From CBDATG01 sp965200145 (GTDB lineage Bacteria > Chloroflexota > Dehalococcoidia > Lucifugimonadales > Lucifugimonadaceae), in the NCBI GenBank assembly GCA_965200145.1, contig CBDATG010000003.1, positions 248,001 through 312,000 of the forward strand: 64,000 bases of DNA, given 5' to 3'. The translations under genes and the position numbers were made by a program. How positions within the stretch are numbered: position 1 is the stretch's first letter; every line of letters starts with the position of its first letter. Below the pieces are notes generated by a model, which worked only from the letters and a program-made list of their open reading frames with translations, did no database searches and was not told the DNA's origin. Positions 58,201 to 64,000 of the stretch are shown in pieces.

Positions 58201-60851
58201 GTGTTGGACTCGAGCTGCCAGTTGTAGTGCGCCCAGCTGGCGGCTATGGTGTCCGCGTCGATCTGATTACCTTCTAGGTGGTTGGGGTTGCCTAACCACT
58301 TCGGCGGGAGCGACTCGCCGATCCTGCTGGATATGTTGTCGTAGAACGCGTCCTGCCCATCCGGATGCATCCCGTCAAGGGTCATGAGCGCAGTCTCCCA
58401 CCAGAATGCCCCGAGGCGGCTCATCTCGAACACCGCCGGGTCGATGGTGGTCATGTACGTGCCGTCTATCCACAGCGTGCTGAGGTTCATGCCTGAGAGG
58501 TCCATGGACCGCATTGGGTTGCTGGAGAGGTATAGCGAGCTCATTCCTGAGCGGGCACTTTCGGGTAGCCAGCTGGATTTGAACTCGGTCAGGAAGTTGT
58601 TGCCGATGTTGAGTGACCGCAGACCCTTCAACGGCGTCAGGAAGTTCGATGTTCCGTTGAAGTCAGCATCGTCGAGCTTGTTGGACGACAGTGTCAGCCC
58701 TGTCAGGAACGGTGCCTCTGCGAACGTATCCGCAGGGATGTTCTCGATGCCGGAGCTACGTATGGTAAGAGAGCGCACATTGTAGAAGTTTGCGAAGTCT
58801 GACGGTTTGAGTGTCGCGCCGAGATTCGATAGGTTCATATCGAATCCCTGGTGGTAGGGGTTGCCTCGCTTGAATGCTAGGCCGTGGAGCGTCGGGTCAG
58901 GTGTGCCAGTGTGCAGTGCGCCAGTTGCCTTTACTACCCATTCGGCTGGGAAGACAGGGCACTCATGGATAGTGGGAACGCTTTCCCGTGCGTGTCTAAT
59001 GCCGCCGGCTTCGGTGAAGAATATTCGTGGGTCGTTCCATGAGTCGGGCAGGTCGCTAGAGACATGTCTGAACTGCACCATCAGAGTCCGCCAGATGCGC
59101 TCGGTTCGCTGACAGGGTTCGATGCCGTATTGGTTTGGAGCCCTGAAATTGCTGTCGGGAACGTTTACGGTGTTAGGAGTTTCAACGGCGGCGACGATTG
59201 CAGCCTTGAGTGCTGCTACGTTCGCGGTGTTGCCCGGGTCGTATGCCACCTTGTTAGTTGCGCCGGTAGCGTAGTACCCGCCGGTGTCGCTGGAGTAGTG
59301 GGCAACGACAGGGTTGTTGTTGAGCAGGACCTGCGTGAGTGTAGTGAGTTTCTTGAACCATCGGGTGTTTACGCGTCCGATTTGGTTGTCGTACAGTTGG
59401 ATCCGTGTGACGGGAGTGTTGTCGAAGACATCATTGGCGATTCCGAGGTCGGTGATCTGGTTACCTCCGAAGTCGATTAAGGAGTAGCCGCTGGCGGCGG
59501 CTGATGCACCCCAGAACATGTCGCTCGGCAGCTCTTTGAACGCGTTCCATGCGAAGTGGACTTCCTTGATGGCCATGCCGTTGAAGATGCCGAACGGCAG
59601 CTCGGTGAGTTGGTTGCCATCGGCGATTATGTTGGTTACGTTGACATCCTTGAAGTCGGTGAACTTGAGCTCGGTGAGCGACTTGTTGGAGATATCGAGT
59701 CTGTCGGACCACACGAGCATCTCGGTGTGAGCGGTCAAGTCTGCGCGCGTGATTATGGCGGTCTGGGCTCCCGCGCATCCGAAGCCCTGGGCGGCGTCGT
59801 AGCGTGTGTCTGCGGTGGGCTGAGCTGCACCCCACTCGCGCAGGTCTGTGATGATCGCTTCGGCAACGGCTCGGGTTCTGTGCGACGTGTTGCAGAGGTC
59901 CAATGAGCCGAACGACGAGATGGTCGCGTGGACGGTCACCTCAGTGGTTGCGAGATCGAAGGTGTTGGTAGGTTGCTTTCGGTCTGTCTCTGCGTTTATC
60001 GCGGCGACTAGGTTGGCCAAGGTGGCATCAGTCCAACCTCGGGTCGTCTTTGCGCCGTTGGTCCACTTTTTGCCATCTCCTTCTTCGTAGAAGAATGTGT
60101 CGATCCTCGATTGTGAGAGGAGGAGTCGGCCGTTGGCATCGCCGATCTTAGTGCTCTCGAACCATCGTGTGTTGATGTGTGCGATATCGGTTTGCATCAG
60201 GTTCAACTGATTGAGTTGCGGGATGCCGTCGAAGATGTTGTATGGCAGGCCTTCGTGGGTGAGAAGCGTACTGCCTAGCACCAGGTCAAATCTCGTAGAT
60301 GTGGCTGCACCCGCAAAGAGGTCTGCCGGTAGGGACGTGTATCTTGCGCCCCAGGAGTTGATGTGTCTGAGTGACACACCTTCAAAGAGTCGGGAAGGCA
60401 GCGTGGAAGCTTGTGCGCTGTTGTTGTGTATCCAGAGGTTGTCGTTTAGTCCTGCGAAGTCGCCGCGTTTGTATGATGCTGAAGGAACGTCGAGTGCAGT
60501 TGCCCACGTTGTGAAACTCGTGTGTGCTTTCAGGTTAGTTGCGGAGACGACGGCGGTCTCGCCAGTAGCGCAACCAAATGCGCCGGGGGTGTACGAGCCG
60601 CTGCTGTGGTCGCCGGCGGTGCCGTAGATGGTAGGTTGCTGCGTCCGCAGGTGTTCTACGATCTTGGTTGCGACGATGGTCGTGCGTGTGCAGATGTCGT
60701 ATGAAGTTACAGTCTGCGCAGATGCGTAGAGGAAGTTGGACGCCAGCAAGATGCCGACAAGAGCCATTATCGCACTACTATATAGCAATAATGTACGAAA
60801 ACGGGGGGGGGTGTAGCGGTCTCGAAAGGCTGGCTGCGCGGTATATGTCAT
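55239..60851 (-). CDS. Large LRR surface protein with Ig-like/ZU5-like anchor region (in frame)
   Basis: 1,870 residues from ATG 60851 (AGGAA upstream); the frame is open to 60920. Nine C at 60803-60811 encode part of the n-region (RYTPPRFRTLLLY), followed by a signal helix (SSAIMALVGILLASNFLYAS). Two cap modules (YDICTRTTIVATKIVEHL; LDLCNTSHRTRAVAEAI) each precede LRRs, then a long stretch of less regular LRRs including SLQISGTNMSAAQFNAMIDT units that resemble ribonuclease-inhibitor-like repeats. One FN3-like module (near 1,420-1,510), Ig-like domain (about 1,530-1,648), ZU5-like domain (about 1,664-1,720), TPDTGATAPGYA near 1,835, membrane helix and tail TGIYRIRRM. Shares its last ~70 bp almost exactly with giant gene 1. 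Confidence 0.87.
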   Translation of the reverse strand: MTYTAQPAFRDRYTPPRFRTLLLYSSAIMALVGILLASNFLYASAQTVTSYDICTRTTIVATKIVEHLRTQQPTIYGTAGDHSSGSYTPGAFGCATGETAVVSATNLKAHTSFTTWATALDVPSASYKRGDFAGLNDNLWIHNNSAQASTLPSRLFEGVSLRHINSWGARYTSLPADLFAGAATSTRFDLVLGSTLLTHEGLPYNIFDGIPQLNQLNLMQTDIAHINTRWFESTKIGDANGRLLLSQSRIDTFFYEEGDGKKWTNGAKTTRGWTDATLANLVAAINAETDRKQPTNTFDLATTEVTVHATISSFGSLDLCNTSHRTRAVAEAIITDLREWGAAQPTADTRYDAAQGFGCAGAQTAIITRADLTAHTEMLVWSDRLDISNKSLTELKFTDFKDVNVTNIIADGNQLTELPFGIFNGMAIKEVHFAWNAFKELPSDMFWGASAAASGYSLIDFGGNQITDLGIANDVFDNTPVTRIQLYDNQIGRVNTRWFKKLTTLTQVLLNNNPVVAHYSSDTGGYYATGATNKVAYDPGNTANVAALKAAIVAAVETPNTVNVPDSNFRAPNQYGIEPCQRTERIWRTLMVQFRHVSSDLPDSWNDPRIFFTEAGGIRHARESVPTIHECPVFPAEWVVKATGALHTGTPDPTLHGLAFKRGNPYHQGFDMNLSNLGATLKPSDFANFYNVRSLTIRSSGIENIPADTFAEAPFLTGLTLSSNKLDDADFNGTSNFLTPLKGLRSLNIGNNFLTEFKSSWLPESARSGMSSLYLSSNPMRSMDLSGMNLSTLWIDGTYMTTIDPAVFEMSRLGAFWWETALMTLDGMHPDGQDAFYDNISSRIGESLPPKWLGNPNHLEGNQIDADTIAASWAHYNWQLESNTADSGTNLVRNISLNDPCRPDIQSVGDVDSWSTNYGPLCLTSAQKDTFISNIPKFRALNWMLLMNSDFSDAQMERLLQTLSQRSMHRLRLVSNPNAFGDGFGVSKIEAIDYSRWGSLWLLRLINTDITFPEAKALIRQIADEAFDNPLVTDNQGKQYRNQGLRVLDLSYNPGLFTGVATTDLEGLLTGIPIKPATFRSGTFQLELANTDLSFDQLKTIIDSIDVKFENDGLLTLQLLDVSSNPNLWKRPGAGGTFTPVPTDDITELFTKLRGLVSLQISGTNMSAAQFNAMIDTMDVPPPATEPHKEPALDRLGTLGIGGIPISSTTATAQFAKLKSLLPATLKPSSLSTLYLDGSDLDLDELDAVVDGLATASALNTVQTLSLSTNPDLFNGCDSTSASDQLTGIISRFKNLRRLSIAASEVDFPAVQCFVYGLDRADGIRGDGAPNILYLGLGGNADAFNTVPASGDTPATKASPEAVAEIYRLLPNALLGLSGTGITTGQAAAGLAARIALEDEEERELIEEQFNARNPVFNFLTPLPDDLRALSGRSSIRVAFTHNPMVNNEPFTISRYLYRYRVRPDNANTDWGTSGTEAWRTLSVDLSTTGEKSFDLFGLEPQTVYQVQLRALSVALPNQDMVSGGTNVNLPKINSIKPAITEVSIRTGDQVRLEVDILGLSDILDNTIPDKDGVNLIFTWSDNPSGGSFSTPNDVRRVVYTAPGLPGTYTVTTVAGPDGICRSHHNSNFGITDADRAPCTATFTVRVSRAPAEAVQAPDPIDPSGTIPSSLSDADGNAYDVFTPVKGGMFTGTGITVSAAAGAVPDRQLIGVRAAVSDEQAPEPVPGALMTIAGNLYDIRGIQANSQPVSAYKLDEPLSACLPLPTEFRANISDIVLVERKADGSYGILTSKLRQTPGGLNVCGGVSTLPATVGVAKLGAVEAPPPTPMPDIETPDTGATAPGYAVLLLTLLLGALIFTGIYRIRRMHPF
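55252..55281 (+). repeat. Interspersed element, copy 18
   Basis: ATCCTGCGG, ATCCTGTAT, ATCCCTGTAAAT. On the minus strand it encodes LIFTGIYRIRRM at the end of the LRR surface protein. Confidence 0.88.
60803..60811 (-). repeat. C9 tract in the signal-peptide n-region of the large LRR gene
   Basis: Nine C on the coding strand at codons 14-17 from ATG 60851, followed by GTTTTCGTA, which matches the bases after the tracts of both giant genes. In frame as read. Confidence 0.82.
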
Positions 60852-60902
60852 GTCAATGTTCCTGGTCGTGAGCATGTCGACGGTTCGCGAATTATACATG
60901 AA

Positions 60903-60932
60903 ATTAACAGGGATACACAAGATAAGCAGAAT
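60903..60932 (-). repeat. Interspersed element, copy 19a (reverse)
   Basis: ATTAACAGGGAT, ACACAAGAT, AAGCAGAAT, facing copy 19b 12 bp away. It lies upstream of the large LRR gene. Confidence 0.8.
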
Positions 60933-60942
60933 ATGTTAATTT

Positions 60943-61560
60943 TTATCCTGCCATATCCTGTGTATCCATGTGAGTCCTGATTCGCTGGCGGTTGCGTCGT
61001 GCGGCGTATAGCAGGTATGCCACCGCGCCGATGAATGCTATTGATACCAGCACCCAGAGCGTGGTACCTAGCACCAGGTTGCTGCCGCCGCGTGAGCGTT
61101 CGAATATCTCCAGCGCTAGAGCGGTGCTGGCGTAGCCGTGTACGGGATGCTCTATGACGATGTCTATCGCCCATACTCCGTGCTCTTCCACTTCCATCCT
61201 GCCTAGGTAGTACTCCGGTTCGGCGGGAGTGTTGAGCGCGGGCGCGACTTGACGCTCGCCGCGATCGGCAGGGGTGCCGTAGACACGCACTATGGCATCA
61301 TCAACGAACGAGTCGTCGCTCGCGAGTCTGACCTGCACCGCATACGTGAGTGTGCCAACGATGACGCGTTCGGGGGATTGATGCACTGTCAGGCGGTATG
61401 GTCCCGCCACTTCGTCCGCCGCTACGATGTACGGACCTGTGGTCATCGTCAGCGGCTGTGCGTTTGCGGTCACGCTCGCCGTTGCGGAAACGAGCGCGAC
61501 TGCTACGACGGCTGTTGACAGTAGCGCGAATCGCAGGGTGTGTGAGAACAGTGTCTTCAT
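60943..61560 (-). CDS. Secreted, membrane-anchored YtkA/FixH-like protein
   Basis: 205 residues from ATG 61560, chosen because a signal peptide follows (MKTLFSHTLRFALLSTAVVA); the frame is open to 61629. The extracellular part (GPYRLTVHQSPERVIVG, then VQVRLASDDSFVDDAIVRVY, GRMEVEEHGVWAIDIVIEH) has the look of YtkA/FixH-like beta-sandwich domains often linked to copper handling. One C-terminal TM helix (about 168-190) and a basic tail follow. The last residues (MDTQDMAG) and stop come from an interspersed repeat. Nearby glutaredoxin-like and copper-type P-ATPase genes on the same strand make a metal role plausible. Confidence 0.7.
   Translation of the reverse strand: MKTLFSHTLRFALLSTAVVAVALVSATASVTANAQPLTMTTGPYIVAADEVAGPYRLTVHQSPERVIVGTLTYAVQVRLASDDSFVDDAIVRVYGTPADRGERQVAPALNTPAEPEYYLGRMEVEEHGVWAIDIVIEHPVHGYASTALALEIFERSRGGSNLVLGTTLWVLVSIAFIGAVAYLLYAARRNRQRIRTHMDTQDMAG
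60945..60974 (+). repeat. Interspersed element, copy 19b
   Basis: ATCCTGCC, ATATCCTGTGT, ATCCATGTGAG; it covers the 3' end of the YtkA-like gene. Confidence 0.8.
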
Positions 61561-61673
61561 CGCGAGCTGCGTCGTGGCGCGGAAGTGATTATCGCGGTGG
61601 TGATGCAACTGACAGCGGAGGCGACTCAACGGGACTGGGCGATTGGACAGCGACGAGCCCGCATCTGGCGAGG

Positions 61674-62342
61674 CTACGCGGTGGCATCAGCGCGTCTGAT
61701 CATCATCAGGCCATCGCGGACAGTGAGCATCACATTGACCACTCGGTCATCTGCCTGCACCAGGTCGTTAAGGGAACGGATGCTGACGGTTGCGCCGGAC
61801 TCCGGCTCTTCGGCAGGGAGTTCATCTCCCAGGACTCTGCCGCCCCACAGGACGTTGTCGCACACTATGACACCGCGCTTGGAGAGCAGTCCTAGCGCGA
61901 GCTCGTAGTAGTTCGAGTAGTTGACCTTGTCGGCATCTATGAATACCACGTCGAACTCCGGTTTGAGCGACTTGATGGTATCGACGGCGGGAGCGAGTCG
62001 CAGGTCGATCTTGCTTCCTGCGGGATGTCGTGCCCAGTGCTTTCGTGCGATTGCGGTGAACTCCTCGCTAACATCGCATGTTACCAGCTCGCCGTCGTCA
62101 GGCAACGCTTGTGCCATCATCAGCGCGCTGTAACCGACGAAGGTGCCGACCTCCAGCACACGCCGCGCACCAGTTATGGCGACGAGATTGTTTAGGAAGT
62201 AGCCGACGGTGGGACCGGACATCATGCCGCTGGCACCGGTCTTTTCGCGGGCATCCCTGGCTATGTCGGCGAAGACAGGATGCGGCACCGTGGTGTGTTG
62301 CACGGCATACTCGTCCGCACCGTCAGGAAGTATCGTCAGCAA
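61674..62342 (-). CDS. SAM-dependent O-methyltransferase (caffeoyl-CoA OMT-like)
   Basis: 222 residues. Class I methyltransferase motifs: VLEVGTFVGYSALMMAQAL (SAM-binding, near residue 62), GELVTCDVSEEFTAIARKHW (acidic ribose contact), FDVVFIDADKVNYSNYYELA (metal/SAM site), and GVIVCDNVLWGGRV. The VFIDADK and DNVLW signatures place it in the cation-dependent O-methyltransferase 3 family, acting on small catechol-like substrates. The natural substrate cannot be deduced. Same strand as the glutaredoxin and P-ATPase genes upstream. Confidence 0.88.
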   Translation of the reverse strand: MLTILPDGADEYAVQHTTVPHPVFADIARDAREKTGASGMMSGPTVGYFLNNLVAITGARRVLEVGTFVGYSALMMAQALPDDGELVTCDVSEEFTAIARKHWARHPAGSKIDLRLAPAVDTIKSLKPEFDVVFIDADKVNYSNYYELALGLLSKRGVIVCDNVLWGGRVLGDELPAEEPESGATVSIRSLNDLVQADDRVVNVMLTVRDGLMMIRRADATA

Positions 62343-62423
62343 TGCTAGGGACCCTCCGTCCTTGCTTCGTGTTGGATATCTTGGAGACCTGAAGTGCGAA
62401 CGGTTGACAGCATCAGTGGCGTA

Positions 62424-62675
62424 TCAGCTGTAGTTGCAACCGATGCCCTTGTAACCGATCTCAACGTCGCCGTCCGCCGTCACCATCACTGGCGTGATCC
62501 TGTCACCGCCGGACAGTCTCTCGACCTCGTCCCACTTGTCAGGATGCTTTGAGACGTCGACCTCTTCGTATGCGACGCTGTTGGCGCGCAGGTCGTCCTT
62601 CAATAGATCGCAGTAGCCGCACGTTGGGTGCGTGTAGACGATCGCGAGGTCGCGGGCTGGCTCTTTGCTAGGCAT
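62424..62675 (-). CDS. Glutaredoxin-like protein
   Basis: 83 residues. A thioredoxin-fold start (LAIVYTHPTCGYCDLLKDDL) with a CGYC active site near residue 19, VAYEEVDVSKHPD, and the cis-proline loop GDRITPVMVTADGD. It ends with IGYKGIGCNYS, the position of the glutaredoxin GGxxD region, here altered. Likely a mycoredoxin/glutaredoxin-type thiol oxidoreductase. It starts 33 nt after the P-type ATPase gene and is probably in its operon. Confidence 0.85.
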   Translation of the reverse strand: MPSKEPARDLAIVYTHPTCGYCDLLKDDLRANSVAYEEVDVSKHPDKWDEVERLSGGDRITPVMVTADGDVEIGYKGIGCNYS

Positions 62676-62708
62676 AGATGCAATTCTATCCCGTGACGTG
62701 TGTGTCCG

Positions 62709-64000
62709 TCACCGGAATCTGCGAAGACGCAGGGCATTCAGCGAAACTGAGAGGGATGAGAGTGCCATCGCGGCGGCCGCGGCGATAGGGTTGAGCGTAC
62801 CTTCCGCGGACATGACAGGCCGCAATATGGCAGGAGCTGAAGACTCGGCGAACACTGGAATTAGCACTCCCGCCGCGATGGGAACCAGTAGCAGGTTGTA
62901 CCCGAATGCCCAAGCTAGGTTGGTGCGGATGGTTCGCACTGTGGCGCGCGCGAGGCGTATGACCCGCGGCACGGCGGATAAGTCGTTGGACAACAAGGCG
63001 ACATCCGCCGCCTCGATCGCGACATCTGTGCCTGCACCCATTGCGATGCCGACATCTGCTGTTGCGAGTGCCGGTCCGTCGTTGATGCCATCGCCAACCA
63101 TTGCGACGGTTCGCCCCTGATCGCGTAGCCGTTGCACGGTGGCAGATTTACCGGTCGGTGATACCTCTGCCCAAGCGGCATCTACGCCAACGGCTTTGGC
63201 GACCGATTTGGCGACATCTGCGCTGTCACCGGTCAGCAGATGCGCTTGCACGCCCATCGCCTTGAGCTCTGCGATGGCATCGTGCGCGCCTTCGCGGACG
63301 CTGTCGGCGAGCGCGATGATTGCCACTGGCGCTGCGTCAACTGTGACCAGCACAGCGGTCTGGGCATCGCGTTGCGTCTGGTCAACGGCTGCCGACAGTG
63401 ATTCCGGTAGGTCAGCGGCGGCAGTTGACGCACTCCGGGCGCGAGAAACCGCGACGTGTCTACCGTCTACACGTCCCGAGACTCCCACTCCGGGCTGATT
63501 CTGAAAGTCCTGGCACGCTAGGGTGGCAATACCTCGGCGGTTGGCATGGTCAACGATGGCTTTGCCTACGGGATGCTCTGATTGGCTCTCGACGCTGGCG
63601 GCGAGTGCCAATGCCTGATCGCGCCCAATACCTGTGCCGCGCTGTACATGTGTCGCTACCAGCTGCATTTTGCCATCCGTAATCGTGCCGGTTTTGTCAA
63701 AGATGGCGGTGTCCGTAGCAGTGAGTCGTTCCAGCGCCTCGGCGTTGCGGATCAACGCGCCCATCTCTGACGCGCGTCCGATACCGGCGACGACGGCTGC
63801 CGGGGTTGCTAGACCCAGCGCGCAGGGGCAGGAGATGACGAGCACGGTCGTCGCGGCGATGATGGCAGACGGCAAGCTAGGTTGCGGTCCCAACACGAGC
63901 CACAGCGCGAAGGTCAAGATTGCGATACCCAAAATAGCAGGCACGAAGTAGCGAGTTATCGTGTCAACCAGGCGCTCTACGGGTGCGCGAGATGTGAGCG
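62709..64000 (-). CDS. Heavy-metal P-type ATPase, CopA-like; 5' part outside the window
   Basis: About 430 codons visible; the frame is open to the window edge. The first visible residues, APVERLVDTITRYFVP, fit the segment before TM helix 5. The CPC metal-transport motif (ISCPCALGLATP), phosphorylation site DKTGTITDGK, the SEHPVGKAIV histidine-proline motif of heavy-metal ATPases, and the hinge GDGINDGPALATADVGIAMG are all present. Two C-terminal helices end in PIAAAAAMALSSLSVSLNAL. CPC together with the NP..AA.AM.SS helix points to Cu(I)/Ag export. N-terminal metal-binding domains, if any, lie outside the window. Confidence 0.93.
   Translation of the reverse strand, partial: LTSRAPVERLVDTITRYFVPAILGIAILTFALWLVLGPQPSLPSAIIAATTVLVISCPCALGLATPAAVVAGIGRASEMGALIRNAEALERLTATDTAIFDKTGTITDGKMQLVATHVQRGTGIGRDQALALAASVESQSEHPVGKAIVDHANRRGIATLACQDFQNQPGVGVSGRVDGRHVAVSRARSASTAAADLPESLSAAVDQTQRDAQTAVLVTVDAAPVAIIALADSVREGAHDAIAELKAMGVQAHLLTGDSADVAKSVAKAVGVDAAWAEVSPTGKSATVQRLRDQGRTVAMVGDGINDGPALATADVGIAMGAGTDVAIEAADVALLSNDLSAVPRVIRLARATVRTIRTNLAWAFGYNLLLVPIAAGVLIPVFAESSAPAILRPVMSAEGTLNPIAAAAAMALSSLSVSLNALRLRRFR

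Noticed and set aside
1888..60974. The interspersed units as a dispersed CRISPR array or integron attC sites
   Set aside because: No regular spacers, no cas genes, no integrase; copies lie singly or in head-to-head pairs at unrelated genes.

Overview
The window looks like a moderately GC-rich bacterial chromosome segment, most plausibly a marine or sponge-associated Chloroflexota (SAR202/Dehalococcoidia-like). This assignment is an inference. It rests on the mix of LivFGHM transport, a YjhG/YagF-type D-xylonate dehydratase, an enolase-superfamily dehydratase, a B-box zinc-finger membrane protein and giant eukaryote-like FN3/LRR surface proteins. No rRNA, CRISPR array, transposase or integrase was seen.

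Layout. 1-1.9 kb: 5' part of a secreted leucine-rich-repeat (LRR) protein, leaving the window. 2.0-2.9 kb: a pair of paralogous small proteins plus a small membrane protein. 2.9-6.6 kb: a branched-chain amino-acid-type ABC operon (livG-F-H-M, no binding protein), divergent from a D-xylonate dehydratase gene (6.7-8.8 kb). 8.8-12.1 kb: a second LRR surface protein. 12.2-18.9 kb: a type III-like restriction-modification island (res, a DUF4258/DUF2283-like small gene pair, then a mod gene broken at a run of ten C). 18.9-31.9 kb: a giant FN3/LRR surface protein (about 4,350 residues). 32-36.5 kb: plsY, a B-box membrane protein, a triplicated small gene with a membrane partner, a two-TM sensor-like protein coupled to an enolase-superfamily dehydratase, and tRNA-Gln. 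36.5-40.5 kb: two peptide-ABC ATPases and a class III aminotransferase. 40.5-42.7 kb: a leader with a terminator, then an APS/PAPS reductase and a PHP phosphoesterase. 42.7-55.1 kb: a second giant FN3/LRR protein, paralogous to the first. 55.2-60.9 kb: a third LRR surface protein. 60.9-64 kb: a YtkA-like membrane-anchored protein, an O-methyltransferase, a glutaredoxin-like protein and a copper-type P-type ATPase leaving the window.

Two themes stand out. First, several genes carry a homopolymeric C tract of 8-10 bases where a one-base change switches the frame: directly after the start codon of both giant genes, in the signal-peptide region of the third surface gene, and in the middle of mod. 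As read, giant gene 2 and the third surface gene are in frame, while giant gene 1 and mod are out of frame. This is the arrangement expected of a phase-variable surface plus DNA-methylation island. Second, an interspersed element of three imperfect units (ATCCTGC, ATCCTGT, ATCCCTGTTAAT with short spacers) sits at gene boundaries about twenty times. In one orientation it is translated in frame as the basic cytoplasmic tail of four surface-protein anchors. In other places it supplies stop codons, start codons, SD-like sequence or proline-rich C-termini.

The four surface proteins whose 3' ends are visible share a C-terminal Ig-like domain, a ZU5-like domain and a PDTG/PATG motif followed by a membrane helix and basic tail. 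This suggests one common display machinery. The metabolic genes fit an oligotrophic heterotroph using sugar acids, amino acids/peptides and sulfate.
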